From assembly GCA_015478895.1 (NCBI GenBank), contig JADMKK010000057.1, forward strand, positions 62,001 to 126,000: 64,000 nt of DNA, written 5' to 3'. Position numbers and translations under genes: made by a program. The notes under the pieces are model-generated. The model ran no database searches. It was given only the letters and a program-made list of their open reading frames with translations, and was not told the origin of the DNA. Positions 53,137-64,000 of the stretch are shown here, piece after piece. The DNA is from Comamonas sp. (GTDB lineage: Bacteria; Pseudomonadota; Gammaproteobacteria; Burkholderiales; Burkholderiaceae_C). The first letter of the stretch is position 1, and every line of letters starts with the position of its first letter.

Positions 53137-56100
53137 TTAAGCAGCGCTGTCGTCCGAAGCATCCATGCCAGCCATTTCAGCGGCTTCAGCATCGGCAATG
53201 GCACGGCGCTCAGCGTCGTCCATGGCGTCCTTGGCCTTGCGTGCCTGGTGGTAAGCCAAGCCAGTACCGGCAGGGATCAGACGACCCACGATCACGTTTT
53301 CCTTCAGGCCGCGCAACTCGTCGCGCTTGCCCATGATCGCAGCTTCGGTCAGCACGCGGGTCGTTTCCTGGAAGGAAGCCGCAGAGATGAACGAATCGGT
53401 CGACAGCGAAGCCTTGGTAATACCCAGCAGCACGTTGGTGTACGTGGCAGGGATCTTGCCTTGGGCTTGCAGTGCTTCGTTGGTGTTCAGGATTTCCGAA
53501 CGCTCCACTTGCTCGCCAGCGATGTAAGTGGACTCGCCCGTGTTCTCAACCACCACGCGACGCAGCATCTGACGAACAATCACTTCAATGTGCTTGTCGT
53601 TGATCTTCACGCCTTGCAAGCGGTACACGTCCTGCACTTCGTCGACGATGTAGCGGGCCAGCTCTTCGATACCCAGCAAACGCAGGATGTCTTGCGGATC
53701 GGCTGGGCCGTCCACAATCGATTCGCCCTTGTTCACCACCTGGCCTTCGTGGACCAGAATGTTGCGCTCCTTGGGCACCAGTTCTTCCGAGACTTGGCCT
53801 TCCAGATCGGTGATCTGCAGACGAATCTTGCCCTTGGTTTCCTTACCGAACGACACGGTACCGGTCATTTCGGCCAAGGTGCCCTTGTCCTTCGGTGTAC
53901 GTGCTTCGAACAGCTCGGCAACACGTGGCAGACCACCCGTAATGTCTCGGGTCTTCTGACCTTCAACCGGGATACGTGCCAGCACCTCGCCAGGGCCCAC
54001 TTCTTGGCCGTCGCGCACCTGAATCAGCGCGCCCACCTGGAAGCCAATCGTTACCGAGTGATCGGTACCGGGGATCTTGACTTCCTGGTTGTTGGCATCA
54101 ATCAGCTTGACCTGAGGACGCACCACCTTGGCAGAGCCGCGGCGCTTCGGATCGATCACCACCAGAGTCGACAGACCGGTTACATCGTCCACCTGCTTGG
54201 CAACGGTCAGACCTTCTTCCACGTTCTCGAAGCTCACCTGACCGGCGTACTCGGTAATGATGGGACGGGTCAGCGGATCCCAGTTCGCCAAGATCTTGCC
54301 GGCCTTGATGGCTTCATCGGGCTTGATGGTCAGGATGGCGCCGTAAGGCACTTTGTGACGCTCACGCTCGCGGCCGTTTTCGCTGATGATGATTTCGCCG
54401 GAACGGGAAATCACCACCAACTCGCCCTTGGTGTTGCTCACGTAACGCATGGTGGCGTTAAAACCGATCGAACCATTCGACTTGGCTTCCACGCTCGATG
54501 CCACCGCTGCACGCGAAGCCGCACCACCAATGTGGAACGTACGCATGGTCAGCTGGGTACCAGGTTCACCGATGGACTGGGCAGCAATCACGCCCACAGC
54601 CTCACCCAGGTTCACCATACCGCCGCGACCCAGGTCACGACCGTAGCAGTTGGCGCACAGACCGTAACGGGTCTCGCAGTTCAGCGCCGTGCGAACCTTG
54701 ATTTCGTCCACGCCCTGAGCTTCCAGCTCTTCGATGATGTCTTCGTTGAGCAATACGCCAGCAGGCAGCAATACCGAACGATTTTCAGGGTGCAGCACGT
54801 CTTCGACGGTCGTGCGGCCCAATACGCGATCGCGCAAGGACTCGATTACTTCACCACCTTCAACGATGGCACGCATCAACGCGCCGTTCAATGTGCCGCA
54901 GTCTTGCTCGGTGACCACCAAGTCTTGCGTCACATCCACCAGACGACGTGTCAGGTAACCGGAGTTCGCAGTCTTCAACGCCGTGTCGGCCAGACCCTTA
55001 CGGGCACCGTGGGTCGAAATAAAGTACTGCAGAACGTTCAGGCCTTCGCGGAAGTTCGCGGTAATTGGCGTCTCGATGATCGAGCCGTCTGGCTTGGCCA
55101 TCAGACCACGCATACCTGCCAACTGGCGAATCTGGGCAGCAGAACCACGCGCGCCGGAGTCGGCCATCATGTAGATCGCATTGAACGACTCTTGGTCCAC
55201 TTGGTTGCCGTGGCGGTCGGTGGTCTTTTCGACCTTCAACTGATCCATCATCACCTTGGACACGTCGTCGCCAGCCTTACCCCAGATGTCCACCACCTTG
55301 TTGTAGCGCTCGCCCGCAGTCACCAGACCGGAGACGTACTGCTGCTGGATTTCCTTCACTTCGCTTTCGGCGTGTGCCAGGATGGCGGTCTTTTGCGGAG
55401 GCACCAGCATGTCGTCGATCGACACCGAGAAACCAGCGTGGGTCGACAGACGGAAGCCGTTTTGCAGCAACTTGTCAGCAAACACCACAGTCGCCTTCAG
55501 ACCACACTTGCGGAAAGAAGAGTTGATCAGTTTAGAGATCTCTTTCTTCTTCAGCGCCTTGTTCATGTGGCTGAAAGGCAGGCCCTTGGGCAGGATTTCC
55601 GACAGCAACGCACGGCCCACAGTGGTTTCCACCAGGCTGACGGTCTTGACGAATTCCCCAGAATCCTTGTCCTTGGTCCACTCCGGCAGGCGCACGCTGA
55701 TCTTGGCGTGCAGTTCCACTTGGCCAGCGTCCAAAGCACGTTGCACTTCGTTGGTGTCCATGAACACCATGCCTTCGCCCTTGCCGTTGATCTTGTCACG
55801 CGTGGCGTGGTACAGACCCAGCACCACGTCCTGAGAAGGAACAATGGAAGGCTCGCCCGAAGCAGGGAACAACACGTTGTTGGAAGCCAGCATCAACGTG
55901 CGTGCTTCCATCTGCGCTTCCACCGACAAAGGTACGTGGACCGCCATCTGGTCACCGTCAAAGTCAGCGTTGAACGCCGCGCAGACGAGTGGGTGCAGTT
56001 GGATGGCCTTACCTTCAATCAGGATGGGCTCGAACGCCTGGATACCCAAACGGTGCAGCGTAGGCGCACGGTTGAGCATGATCGGGTGTTCTTTGATGAC

Positions 56101-57339
56101 CTCTTCCAAGATGTCCCAAACCACGGGTGTACCGGATTCAACTTCTTTCTTGGCCGCCTTGATGGTGGTGGCAATGCCGCGCTGCTCGAGCTGGGCAAAG
56201 ATGAAGGGCTTGAACAGCTCCAGCGCCATCAACTTAGGCAAACCGCACTGGTGCAGCTTGAGGTAAGGACCCACGGTAATCACCGAACGACCCGAGTAGT
56301 CGACACGCTTACCCAGCAAGTTCTGGCGGAAACGACCGCTCTTACCCTTGATCATGTCAGCCAGGGACTTCAGGGCACGCTTGTTAGCGCCCGTCATGGC
56401 CTTACCACGGCGACCGTTGTCCAGCAGCGAATCGACCGCTTCTTGCAGCATGCGCTTTTCATTGCGCGCAATGATTTCTGGGGCCTTGAGCTCCAGCAGA
56501 CGGCGCAGACGCGAGTTACGGTTAATAACGCGGCGATACAGGTCGTTCAAGTCAGAAGTGGCGAAACGGCCACCGTCCAGCGGCACCAGGGGGCGCAGAT
56601 CTGGCGGCAGCACTGGCAGCACTTCCAGCACCATCCAGCCGGGCTTGATGCCCGACTTCTTGAATGCTTCCAGCAGCTTCAGACGCTTGGAGTTCTTCTT
56701 GACCTTGACTTCAGAGCCGGTCAAGTCACCACGCAGGCGCTCGATTTCGCTGTCGATGTCGATGCCATCGAGCAGGTCCTTGATGCCTTCGGCGCCCATC
56801 TTGGCCGTGAATTCGTCGTAGCCGAATTCCACTTGCTTGGCGTCGTAGTCGTCTTCCGTCATGATGCTGAATTTCTTCAGCGGCGTCATGCCGGGGTCGG
56901 TCACCACGTAGGCTTCAAAGTACAGCACGCGTTCGATGTCGCGCAGTGTCATGTCCAGCACCAGGCCCAGACGCGAAGGCAGCGACTTCAGGAACCAGAT
57001 GTGGGCGCAAGGCGCAGCCAGGTCGATGTGACCCATACGGTCACGGCGCACCTTGGTCTGGGTCACTTCAACGCCGCACTTCTCGCAGATCACACCGCGG
57101 TGCTTGAGGCGCTTGTACTTGCCGCACAGGCATTCGTAGTCTTTGATAGGGCCAAAGATCTTGGCGCAAAACAGACCATCGCGCTCGGGCTTGAACGTGC
57201 GGTAGTTGATGGTTTCCGGCTTTTTAACTTCACCGAAGGACCACGAACGAATTTTTTCGGGCGAAGCCATGCCGATCTTGATGGCATCGAAATGCTCATC
57301 CGGCGTGAATTGCTTGAACAGGTCGAGTAGCGATTTCAT
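53137..57339 (-). CDS. rpoC: DNA-directed RNA polymerase subunit beta' (RpoC)
   Basis: A 1400-residue subunit of the RNA polymerase core. The N-terminus [11 protein letters not shown] is standard, and the zinc finger CLCGKYK...CEKCGVEVT is present. The active-site loop [12 protein letters not shown] carries the Mg-binding Asp triad, the bridge-helix and trigger-loop region '[16 protein letters not shown]' is intact, and a second zinc site has [16 protein letters not shown]. Start ATG 57339. It follows rpoB after 123 bases with an intercistronic hairpin, and is followed by the operon terminator. Confidence 0.99.
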   Translation of the reverse strand: MKSLLDLFKQFTPDEHFDAIKIGMASPEKIRSWSFGEVKKPETINYRTFKPERDGLFCAKIFGPIKDYECLCGKYKRLKHRGVICEKCGVEVTQTKVRRDRMGHIDLAAPCAHIWFLKSLPSRLGLVLDMTLRDIERVLYFEAYVVTDPGMTPLKKFSIMTEDDYDAKQVEFGYDEFTAKMGAEGIKDLLDGIDIDSEIERLRGDLTGSEVKVKKNSKRLKLLEAFKKSGIKPGWMVLEVLPVLPPDLRPLVPLDGGRFATSDLNDLYRRVINRNSRLRRLLELKAPEIIARNEKRMLQEAVDSLLDNGRRGKAMTGANKRALKSLADMIKGKSGRFRQNLLGKRVDYSGRSVITVGPYLKLHQCGLPKLMALELFKPFIFAQLEQRGIATTIKAAKKEVESGTPVVWDILEEVIKEHPIMLNRAPTLHRLGIQAFEPILIEGKAIQLHPLVCAAFNADFDGDQMAVHVPLSVEAQMEARTLMLASNNVLFPASGEPSIVPSQDVVLGLYHATRDKINGKGEGMVFMDTNEVQRALDAGQVELHAKISVRLPEWTKDKDSGEFVKTVSLVETTVGRALLSEILPKGLPFSHMNKALKKKEISKLINSSFRKCGLKATVVFADKLLQNGFRLSTHAGFSVSIDDMLVPPQKTAILAHAESEVKEIQQQYVSGLVTAGERYNKVVDIWGKAGDDVSKVMMDQLKVEKTTDRHGNQVDQESFNAIYMMADSGARGSAAQIRQLAGMRGLMAKPDGSIIETPITANFREGLNVLQYFISTHGARKGLADTALKTANSGYLTRRLVDVTQDLVVTEQDCGTLNGALMRAIVEGGEVIESLRDRVLGRTTVEDVLHPENRSVLLPAGVLLNEDIIEELEAQGVDEIKVRTALNCETRYGLCANCYGRDLGRGGMVNLGEAVGVIAAQSIGEPGTQLTMRTFHIGGAASRAAVASSVEAKSNGSIGFNATMRYVSNTKGELVVISRSGEIIISENGRERERHKVPYGAILTIKPDEAIKAGKILANWDPLTRPIITEYAGQVSFENVEEGLTVAKQVDDVTGLSTLVVIDPKRRGSAKVVRPQVKLIDANNQEVKIPGTDHSVTIGFQVGALIQVRDGQEVGPGEVLARIPVEGQKTRDITGGLPRVAELFEARTPKDKGTLAEMTGTVSFGKETKGKIRLQITDLEGQVSEELVPKERNILVHEGQVVNKGESIVDGPADPQDILRLLGIEELARYIVDEVQDVYRLQGVKINDKHIEVIVRQMLRRVVVENTGESTYIAGEQVERSEILNTNEALQAQGKIPATYTNVLLGITKASLSTDSFISAASFQETTRVLTEAAIMGKRDELRGLKENVIVGRLIPAGTGLAYHQARKAKDAMDDAERRAIADAEAAEMAGMDASDDSAA

Positions 57340-57393
57340 GTAACTCTTTCCCTTTTCATCAAAAATTATGGCAACAAGCCTTGGCCAAATAAC

Positions 57394-57421
57394 GGTTTGC
57401 AAGCCTTTTGACTTGCAAACC
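57394..57421 (-). promoter_or_regulatory. Intercistronic hairpin between rpoB and rpoC
   Basis: GGTTTGCAAG (57394-57403) and CTTGCAAACC (57412-57421) form a perfect 10-bp stem with an 8-base loop. There is no T-run, so it is more likely an RNA processing or stability element than a terminator. Confidence 0.65.
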
Positions 57422-57462
57422 CTTTAAACACAACGGCCTGCCGCTCTCTTTTTTATAAGGAC

Positions 57463-60400
57463 TTAGGAACGCTCGAGTTCGATATCCAGGCCCAAGGAAC
57501 GAATTTCCTTGACCAGCACATTGAACGATTCAGGCATACCGGCTTCGATGGCGTGCTCGCCCTTGACAATGGATTCGTACACCTTGGTACGGCCCACCAC
57601 GTCATCGGACTTCACAGTCAGCATTTCCTGCAGAACGTAAGCGGCGCCATAAGCTTCCAGCGCCCACACTTCCATTTCACCGAAACGCTGGCCACCGAAC
57701 TGTGCCTTACCGCCCAGAGGCTGCTGTGTGACCAGCGAGTAAGGACCAGTGGAACGCGCGTGCATCTTGTCGTCAACCAAGTGGTGCAGCTTCAGGTAGT
57801 GCATGTAGCCGATGGTGGTCGGACGCTCGAACTGCTCACCGGTACGGCCGTCAAACAGGTAAGCCTGCGTACGTGCTTCGGTCAGGCCCTTGCGCACCTT
57901 CAGGTCTTCAGGGTAGGCCAGCTTGAGCATGTCCTTGATTTCCTGCTCGCTCGCGCCGTCAAACACGGGCGTCGCAAACGGCACACCGGTCTTCAGGTTC
58001 TCGGCCATGTTCAGGACTTCGGCATCGCTCAGCAGCGACAAGTCTTCCTTGCGACCGCGCGAGTTGTACACCTCTTCCAGGAAGGCACGCACTTCAGCCA
58101 CCGCCGCTTCGTCGCGCAGCATGTCGCCAATGCGGTGGCCCAGGCCCTTACCTGCCCAGCCCAAGTGCACTTCCAGCACCTGACCAATGTTCATACGCGA
58201 AGGCACGCCCAATGGGTTCAGCACGATGTCGGCAGTGGTGCCGTCGGCCATGAAAGGCATGTCTTCCACGGGCACGATGCGGGAAACCACACCCTTGTTA
58301 CCGTGGCGGCCAGCCATCTTGTCACCAGGCTGCAGACGACGCTTGACAGCCAGGTACACCTTGACCATCTTCAAAACGCCTGCGGGCAACTCGTCGCCCT
58401 GGGTCAACTTCTTGCGCTTTTCTTCGAAAGCCAGATCGAATTCGTGGCGCGTTTGCTCCAGCGAGTTCTTGATGGATTCCAGTTGCGCAGCCAGATCGTC
58501 TTCCGCAGGGCGGATGTCGAACCAGTGGAACTTCTCCACGCTGTCCAGGTATGCCTTGTCCAGCTTGGTTCCCTTGGCCAGCTTGTTCGGGCCACCGTTG
58601 GCAGCACGGCCGATCAAGAGCTTCTCGATACGGTCAAACGCGTCGGCTTCCACAATACGCAGCTGGTCGTTCAGGTCCAGACGGAAGCGCTTCAACTCAT
58701 CATCAATAATTTGTTGCGCACGCTTGTCACGCTGGATGCCTTCACGTGTGAAGACTTGCACGTCGATCACGGTGCCGGACGAACCCTGGTCCACGCGCAG
58801 CGAAGTGTCCTTCACGTCGGAGGCCTTCTCGCCGAAGATCGCGCGCAGCAGCTTTTCTTCAGGAGTCAGGGTGGTTTCACCCTTTGGTGTCACCTTACCG
58901 ACCAGCGTGTCGCCAGGCTGCACTTCAGCGCCAACATAAATAATCCCGGACTCGTCCAGACGATTCAGTTGCTGCTCGGACAGGTTGGGAATGTCGCGGG
59001 TAATCTCTTCCGCACCCAACTTGGTGTCACGCGCCATCACCACGAGTTCTTCGATGTGGATCGAGGTGTAGCGGTCTTCAGCGACCACACGTTCCGAAAT
59101 CAGGATCGAATCTTCGAAGTTGTAGCCGTTCCAAGGCATGAAGGCGATCAGCATGTTCTGACCAATGGCGATTTCGCCCAGGTCGGTCGATGCGCCGTCG
59201 GCAATCACGTCACCCTTGGCCAGCTTGTCACCGCGCTTGACCACGGGACGCTGGTGGATGTTGGTGTTCTGGTTGGAACGCTGGTACTTGATCAGGTTGT
59301 AGATGTCTACACCGACTTCACCGGCCACCGCTTCTTCATCGTTCACACGAATCACGATGCGGGTGGCATCCACGTAGTCCACAATACCGCCGCGATGCGA
59401 AGTCACGACCGTGCCCGAGTCCACCGCAGCAACGCGCTCGATACCGGTACCGACCATGGGCTTTTCAGGACGCAGCACAGGCACAGCCTGGCGCGACATG
59501 TTGGCGCCCATCAACGCACGGTTCGCATCATCGTGTTCCAGGAAAGGAATCAGCGATGCCGCGACCGACACGATCTGCGCAGGCGAGACGTCCATGTACT
59601 GCACGCGCTCAGGCGACAGCAAGGTCGATTCACCGGCTTCACGGGCCGACACCAACTCGCCCACCAAACTGCCTTCCGCGTCGAGCTCGGCATTCGCCTG
59701 CGCAATCACGTACTTGCCTTCTTCGATGGCAGACAGGTAGTCGATGTCCATAGTCACCTTGCCATCGACCACGCGACGGTAAGGGGTCTCAATGAAGCCG
59801 TACTCGTTCAAACGAGCGTACAGCGCCAAGGAGTTGATCAGACCAATGTTTGGACCTTCAGGCGTTTCAATCGGGCAGACGCGACCGTAGTGGGTCACGT
59901 GCACGTCACGCACTTCAAAGCCTGCACGTTCGCGGGTCAAACCACCTGGGCCAAGGGCCGATACACGGCGCTTGTGGGTGATTTCGGCCAGAGGGTTGGT
60001 CTGGTCCATGAACTGCGACAACTGCGATGCACCGAAGAATTCCTTCAGGGCTGCAGAGATAGGCTTGGAGTTGATCAGGTCGTGGGGCATCAGAGGCTCT
60101 TGCTCTGCTTGACCCAGACGTTCCTTCACAGCCTTTTCAATACGAGCCAGACCGGTGCGGTACTGGTTCTCAGCTAACTCGCCGACGCAACGTACGCGGC
60201 GGTTGCCCAAGTGATCAATATCGTCGACTTCACCCTTGCCGTTGCGCAGGTCCACCAGCAACTTGACCACGGCCAGGATGTCTTCATTGGACAGCACCAT
60301 TGCGCCCGTCGAGCCCTCACGTCCCACACGAGCGTTGAACTTCATGCGGCCTACGCGCGACAGGTCGTACGTATCTGCGTTGTAGAACAGGCGGTGGAAC

Positions 60401-61575
60401 AAGGCTTGAACGGCGTCTTCGGTAGGAGGCTCACCAGGACGCATCATGCGGTAGATAGCTACGCGCGCAGCGAATTCATCCACGGTTTCATCGGTACGCA
60501 AGGTTTGCGAGATATACGCGCCTTGATCCAATTCGTTCGTATAGATGCACTGAACGTCTTGCACACCTGCACTGCGCAGCTTCTTGAGCAGCGCTTCAGT
60601 CAGCTCTTCATTGGCCTTGGCAATAATTTCGCCGGTATCAGGGTCAATGATGTTCTTGGCCAAGACGCGCGCGATCAGGAAATCTTCAGGCACGCTGACG
60701 TACTTGGTGCCCGATTGTTCCAGTTCACGCGTGTGGCGCGCAGTGATGCGCTTGTCCTTGGCCACCACGACCTTGCCCGACTTGTCGGTAATGTCAAAGC
60801 GTGCCACTTCACCCTTGAGACGGTCAGCCACAAATTCCATTTGTGCGCCGCTGTCCATCAGGCGGAAGTTATCGTTCACGAAAAAGTGAGCAAGAATTTG
60901 CTCAGGATTCATGCCGATTGCCTTCAGCAGGATCGACACGGGCATCTTGCGACGACGGTCAACGCGGAAGTACAGCAGATCCTTCGGATCGAATTCGAAG
61001 TCCAGCCAAGAGCCACGGTAAGGGATAATGCGTGCCGAGAACAGCAGCTTGCCCGAACTGTGGGTCTTGCCCTTGTCGTGTTCAAAGAACACGCCAGGCG
61101 AACGGTGCAGCTGAGACACGATCACGCGCTCAGTCCCGTTGATGATGAAGGAGCCCTTCTCGGTCATCAAAGGCACTTCGCCCATGTAGACTTCTTGCTC
61201 CTTGACTTCCTTGACTACTTTGGATTGGCTGGTCGAGGACTCACGGTCATAAATGATCAGTTGAACCTTGGCACGTACCGCCGACGCAAACGTCAGACCA
61301 CGTGTCTGGCATTCGCGTACGTCAAACGCAGGCTTGGCCAAGTTGTATTCAACAAACTTCATCTCCACAAAACCATTGTGAGAGACGATAGGAAATGCAG
61401 ATTCGAAAGCTGCTTGCAGGCCTTCAATCGTTCGTTTTTTAGGGGCTAAATCTGCTTGCAAGAATGCGGTATATGCATCTTTTTGCATCTGCAGCAGGTA
61501 AGGCACTTCGAGCACGCTATCGCGGCTGCCGAAACTCTTGCGAATTCGCTTGCGTTCGGTGTAAGAATAGGCCAT
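57463..61575 (-). CDS. rpoB: DNA-directed RNA polymerase subunit beta (RpoB)
   Basis: A 1370-residue core subunit. The N-terminus [18 protein letters not shown] is standard. The rifampicin region '[25 protein letters not shown]' (read in pieces) has the wild-type residues at the usual resistance positions I can see ([23 protein letters not shown]). '[12 protein letters not shown]', RHGNKGVVS and [19 protein letters not shown] are the later conserved blocks. Start ATG 61575. It follows rplL through a 283-base gap with an attenuator-like hairpin. Confidence 0.99.
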   Translation of the reverse strand: MAYSYTERKRIRKSFGSRDSVLEVPYLLQMQKDAYTAFLQADLAPKKRTIEGLQAAFESAFPIVSHNGFVEMKFVEYNLAKPAFDVRECQTRGLTFASAVRAKVQLIIYDRESSTSQSKVVKEVKEQEVYMGEVPLMTEKGSFIINGTERVIVSQLHRSPGVFFEHDKGKTHSSGKLLFSARIIPYRGSWLDFEFDPKDLLYFRVDRRRKMPVSILLKAIGMNPEQILAHFFVNDNFRLMDSGAQMEFVADRLKGEVARFDITDKSGKVVVAKDKRITARHTRELEQSGTKYVSVPEDFLIARVLAKNIIDPDTGEIIAKANEELTEALLKKLRSAGVQDVQCIYTNELDQGAYISQTLRTDETVDEFAARVAIYRMMRPGEPPTEDAVQALFHRLFYNADTYDLSRVGRMKFNARVGREGSTGAMVLSNEDILAVVKLLVDLRNGKGEVDDIDHLGNRRVRCVGELAENQYRTGLARIEKAVKERLGQAEQEPLMPHDLINSKPISAALKEFFGASQLSQFMDQTNPLAEITHKRRVSALGPGGLTRERAGFEVRDVHVTHYGRVCPIETPEGPNIGLINSLALYARLNEYGFIETPYRRVVDGKVTMDIDYLSAIEEGKYVIAQANAELDAEGSLVGELVSAREAGESTLLSPERVQYMDVSPAQIVSVAASLIPFLEHDDANRALMGANMSRQAVPVLRPEKPMVGTGIERVAAVDSGTVVTSHRGGIVDYVDATRIVIRVNDEEAVAGEVGVDIYNLIKYQRSNQNTNIHQRPVVKRGDKLAKGDVIADGASTDLGEIAIGQNMLIAFMPWNGYNFEDSILISERVVAEDRYTSIHIEELVVMARDTKLGAEEITRDIPNLSEQQLNRLDESGIIYVGAEVQPGDTLVGKVTPKGETTLTPEEKLLRAIFGEKASDVKDTSLRVDQGSSGTVIDVQVFTREGIQRDKRAQQIIDDELKRFRLDLNDQLRIVEADAFDRIEKLLIGRAANGGPNKLAKGTKLDKAYLDSVEKFHWFDIRPAEDDLAAQLESIKNSLEQTRHEFDLAFEEKRKKLTQGDELPAGVLKMVKVYLAVKRRLQPGDKMAGRHGNKGVVSRIVPVEDMPFMADGTTADIVLNPLGVPSRMNIGQVLEVHLGWAGKGLGHRIGDMLRDEAAVAEVRAFLEEVYNSRGRKEDLSLLSDAEVLNMAENLKTGVPFATPVFDGASEQEIKDMLKLAYPEDLKVRKGLTEARTQAYLFDGRTGEQFERPTTIGYMHYLKLHHLVDDKMHARSTGPYSLVTQQPLGGKAQFGGQRFGEMEVWALEAYGAAYVLQEMLTVKSDDVVGRTKVYESIVKGEHAIEAGMPESFNVLVKEIRSLGLDIELERS

Positions 61576-61811
61576 GAGATCTCCGGGCAAAGACATGAGT
61601 CCTGGGTCTGCGACGACACTGCCCAATAAAGAAGGCGCGCGCTTCCTTATTGGCTTGGCGGTTGGCCACTACCAACCATGGCTGACGGCGAGGCATTGCA
61701 CATCGCCCGAACCAAGGCATCTTCTGCTGTCGGGTTGTCAGAAGACACTAGAAAACCGTCTAAATACAGCTTTCTGGTGTGCTCTGTAAAAAACAAAGCC
61801 ACAAGCACCAA

Positions 61812-61843
61812 AGGCTGGAGTGTCTTTTCAGACACTCCAGCCT
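61812..61843 (-). promoter_or_regulatory. Attenuator-like hairpin between rplL and rpoB
   Basis: AGGCTGGAGTGTC (61812-61824) and GACACTCCAGCCT (61831-61843) form a perfect 13-bp stem with a 6-base loop, 16 bases after rplL. The T-run after it is short (TTT), which fits a partial terminator that lowers rpoBC transcription relative to rplJL, as known from E. coli. Confidence 0.78.
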
Positions 61844-61858
61844 CAGGATTGAACTGAA

Positions 61859-62230
61859 TTACTTCAGTTCAGCCTTAGCACCAGCTTCAACCAGCTTCTT
61901 CACTGCAGCTTCAGCGTCAGCCTTGGCAACAGCTTCCTTCACGTTCTTGGGAGCGCCGTCAACCATATCCTTGGCTTCCTTCAGACCCAGGCCAGTGATT
62001 TCACGCACAGCCTTAATCACGGAAACCTTGTTTGCGCCAGCTTCGAGCAGCACAACGTTGAACTCGGTCTTTTCTTCTGCAACAGCAGCAGCAGCGCCAC
62101 CAGCGGCAGGAGCAGCCATAGCGGCAGCGCTCACGCCAAACTTCTCTTCAATTGCCTTAACCAGTTCGTTCAATTCCAGAACAGTCATGCTGTCCAGGGC
62201 GGTCAAGAATGCGTCTTTATCGAATGCCAT
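61859..62230 (-). CDS. rplL: 50S ribosomal protein L7/L12
   Basis: A 123-residue stalk protein. The N-terminal dimerisation helix ([20 protein letters not shown]), the Ala/Gly-rich hinge ([16 protein letters not shown]) and the C-terminal domain with KTEFNVVL and [15 protein letters not shown] are all present. It binds L10 and recruits translation factors. It follows rplJ after 37 bases. Confidence 0.99.
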   Translation of the reverse strand: MAFDKDAFLTALDSMTVLELNELVKAIEEKFGVSAAAMAAPAAGGAAAAVAEEKTEFNVVLLEAGANKVSVIKAVREITGLGLKEAKDMVDGAPKNVKEAVAKADAEAAVKKLVEAGAKAELK

Positions 62231-62267
62231 TTTGATTTCCTAACTAATTTGTTGGTTTGCCGAGCGC

Positions 62268-62792
62268 TTAGGCTTCGGCTGTTTCGGCTGCCACTTCGGC
62301 AGAGCCTTCGCTCTTCTGAGCCGCCAGAGCGCCCAGCACAACGGCTGTACGCGACATGGGGGACATCAGCAAGCCACACACTTGTGCCAGCAAAACTTCC
62401 TTGGAAGGAATGTTTGCCAGTTGCTTCACGGCGTCTACGTCCAGGACTTTGCCTGCAAACGCACCAGCGCGAATTACCAACTTGTCGTTGGTCTTCGCGA
62501 AGTCCGCTACAACCTTAGCTGCGGCGATTGCGTCTTCAGAGAAGCCATAGATCAAAGGACCAGTCATCTGGTCAGCCACAACTTCAAACGCGCTACCGGC
62601 GACAGCACGGCGGGCCAGTGTGTTCTTCAACACGCTGAGGCTCACACCCTTGCTGCGAGCATCAGCACGCAGTTTGGTCATGTCGGCGACCGTAATGCCA
62701 CGGTATTCCGCGATCACAAGCGTTTGAGCTTTAGCGGCGAGGCTGGTCACTTCGTTGATGACCGCTTCTTTCTCACTGCGATTCAGACTCAA
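62268..62792 (-). CDS. rplJ: 50S ribosomal protein L10
   Basis: A 174-residue protein that carries the L7/L12 stalk and represses its own operon by binding the leader. Typical blocks are [33 protein letters not shown] and [14 protein letters not shown]. The start is TTG (62792), with AAGGAG about 8 bases upstream; no in-frame ATG gives a sensible N-terminus. Confidence 0.97.
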   Translation of the reverse strand: MSLNRSEKEAVINEVTSLAAKAQTLVIAEYRGITVADMTKLRADARSKGVSLSVLKNTLARRAVAGSAFEVVADQMTGPLIYGFSEDAIAAAKVVADFAKTNDKLVIRAGAFAGKVLDVDAVKQLANIPSKEVLLAQVCGLLMSPMSRTAVVLGALAAQKSEGSAEVAAETAEA

Positions 62793-63024
62793 GGTCTACT
62801 CCTTAAAATGCATATACAAAGCGAGCCTTGCATACGCGCTCTTATTGCAGCGACCAACTGTTAGAAGGAAATTCATCCATCTGCAGCGGGATCGCCATCT
62901 GCGCTGGAGTTATTAAGTGGCAAGCCACACCAGCGGTCTTGGATGACCTAAGGGGCTTTGCATGCAAATCCCCTTAGCCCACCACATTGGCTACCTATTT
63001 CTAGGCAGCCAAAGATTCTAGCAA
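62793..63024 (-). promoter_or_regulatory. Ribosomal protein L10 leader region between rplA and rplJ
   Basis: A 232-base structured region. Hairpins include CTAAGGGG-TTTGCATGCAAA-CCCCTTAG (62948-62977) and GGCTACCTA/TAGGCAGCC (62989-63010). By position and known biology it should carry the L10(L12)4-binding leader and probably the rplJ promoter. I cannot assign individual L10-binding bases. Confidence 0.7.
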
Positions 63025-63720
63025 TTAAGCTGCGATGGATTGTGTCTCAACGCGAACACCCACACCCATGGTGGAGGATACCGCCACCTTGCGCAGGTAC
63101 AAGCCCTTGCTGGTAGCTGGCTTGGACTTGTTCAGCGCATCGATCAAAGCAGCCAAGTTGGCTTGCAGCTTATCGTTGTCGAACGAGCGGCGGCCAATGG
63201 TCGAGTGAATGATGCCTGCCTTATCAACACGATACTGCACTTGACCTGCCTTAGCGTTCTTCACAGCTGTAGCAACATCAGGAGTCACAGTGCCAACCTT
63301 AGGATTAGGCATCAGACCACGTGGGCCCAAGATTTGACCCAACTGACCAACGATGCGCATGGCATCAGGTGCAGCGATCACGATATCGAAAGGCATGTCG
63401 CCAGCCTTAACCATCGCAGCCAAATCATCCATACCCACGATGTCTGCGCCAGCAGCTTTGGCTTCTTCAGCCTTAGCACCTTGAGCAAACACAGCAACGC
63501 GGGTAGTCTTGCCAGTGCCGTGAGGCAGCACAACAGCGCCACGCACAACTTGGTCAGACTTCTTAGCGTCGACGCCCAGCTGAACAGCTACGTCGATGGA
63601 TTCATCGAACTTGGCAGTCGCAGCTTCTTTTACCAAAACCACAGCTTCAGCAAACGGGTACAGCTTGGTAGAGACTACCTTGCCCTGAAGGGCTTTTTGC
63701 TTTTTGGTCAACTTGGCCAT
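63025..63720 (-). CDS. rplA: 50S ribosomal protein L1
   Basis: A 231-residue protein. [15 protein letters not shown] at the start, [18 protein letters not shown], and the L1 signature region [15 protein letters not shown] are present. L1 binds 23S rRNA near the E site and represses translation of the rplK-rplA mRNA. ATG 63720 gives the standard N-terminus; it overlaps nothing, with 1 base between rplK stop and this start. Confidence 0.99.
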   Translation of the reverse strand: MAKLTKKQKALQGKVVSTKLYPFAEAVVLVKEAATAKFDESIDVAVQLGVDAKKSDQVVRGAVVLPHGTGKTTRVAVFAQGAKAEEAKAAGADIVGMDDLAAMVKAGDMPFDIVIAAPDAMRIVGQLGQILGPRGLMPNPKVGTVTPDVATAVKNAKAGQVQYRVDKAGIIHSTIGRRSFDNDKLQANLAALIDALNKSKPATSKGLYLRKVAVSSTMGVGVRVETQSIAA

Positions 63721-63721
63721 T

Positions 63722-64000
63722 TTACAAACCCTCCACAATCACGCCCATCGAACGAGCAGAGCCAGCCAATGTGCGCACGGCTGCGTCCATATCGGCGGCA
63801 TTCATGTCCTTCAACTTGGTGTTGGCAATTTCTTCCAATTGAGCGCGAGTTACCTTGCCAACCTTGATCTTCAAAGGATTCGAGGAACCTTTATCCAGCT
63901 TGGCAGCCTTCTTGATGAGGGTTGCTGCTGGAGGCGACTTGATAATGAAGGTAAAGCTCTTGTCTGCAAAGGCAGTGATCACCACTGGCAAAGGCAAGCC
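63722..64000 (-). CDS. rplK: 50S ribosomal protein L11, N-terminal part beyond the window
   Basis: The frame is open to the window edge. It encodes the C-terminal ~92 residues of L11: [18 protein letters not shown], then [34 protein letters not shown] and the end [11 protein letters not shown]. About 50 N-terminal residues lie outside. First identified gene of the operon in this window; nusG and secE usually precede it. Confidence 0.97.
   Translation of the reverse strand, partial: GLPLPVVITAFADKSFTFIIKSPPAATLIKKAAKLDKGSSNPLKIKVGKVTRAQLEEIANTKLKDMNAADMDAAVRTLAGSARSMGVIVEGL

Noticed and set aside
53104-57330. 1408-codon plus-strand open frame antisense to rpoC, and an 874-codon one antisense to rpoB (57553-60177)
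   Set aside because: They mirror strongly biased codons of rpoB/rpoC, lack any recognisable domain, and are His/Gln/Arg-rich shadow translations.

Overview
This is a contiguous piece of a high-GC betaproteobacterial chromosome, most likely from the Comamonadaceae (Comamonas/Acidovorax/Delftia relatives). That placement is an inference. It rests on the rplK-rplA-rplJ-rplL-rpoB-rpoC cluster, a PHA-granule regulator of the PhaM type, the rsmB-DUF4390-NtrY-like-NtrX-like cluster, and several copies of a short palindromic 'CTAGCCCTT...AAGGGCTAG' intergenic element that I associate with this family. There is no prophage, integrase, complete insertion sequence or CRISPR array. It reads as core chromosome with short dispersed repeats.

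Layout. 1-2330: the 3' part of flgL and an HDOD-domain protein. 2.5-9.6 kb: LysE exporter, PLP aminotransferase, PhzF isomerase, histidine phosphatase, an unrecognised protein, a creatininase-family amidohydrolase, and a divergent MATE exporter. 9.8-12.0 kb: an M20 metallopeptidase lipoprotein followed by a small secreted protein that is essentially a free-standing M20 lid (dimerisation) domain. This is the most interesting pair in the window. 12.1-14.4 kb: DsbD/ScsB-type disulfide reductase. 14.6-15.9 kb: gltS, bracketed by two copies of a terminator-bearing repeat. 16.3-20.0 kb: hemE and priA, separated by an AT-rich gap with two DnaA-box matches. 20.2-24.6 kb: lipoprotein L-asparaginase, AEC permease and Rep helicase. 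24.8-28.4 kb: outer-membrane phospholipase A, a small unknown protein, a universal stress protein and tgt. 28.5-30.0 kb: a membrane GGDEF protein that appears frameshifted in a T5 run. 30.1-35.9 kb (all minus strand): a coiled-coil/zinc-ribbon membrane protein, LplT-like transporter, FIST sensor protein, PhaM, and a DUF2946/PCu(A)C copper pair. 36.0-45.3 kb: recC-recB-recD as one tightly overlapping operon. 45.6-47.1 kb: malonyl-CoA decarboxylase. 47.2 kb: tRNA-Phe with a visible promoter and terminator. 47.4-53.0 kb: LemA-like protein, rsmB, DUF4390 protein, NtrY-like kinase and a short NtrX-like regulator. 53.1-64.0 kb: rpoC, rpoB, rplL, rplJ, rplA and partial rplK, with an L10-type leader and intercistronic hairpins.

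How genes work together. RecC, RecB and RecD form one double-strand-break repair enzyme. The DUF2946/PCu(A)C pair probably serves periplasmic copper handling. DUF4390, NtrY-like and NtrX-like proteins form a membrane-signal two-component unit cotranscribed with rsmB. The ribosomal protein and RNA polymerase genes form the classical autoregulated operon. Large antisense open frames across rpoB, rpoC and recB are composition shadows and are not annotated.
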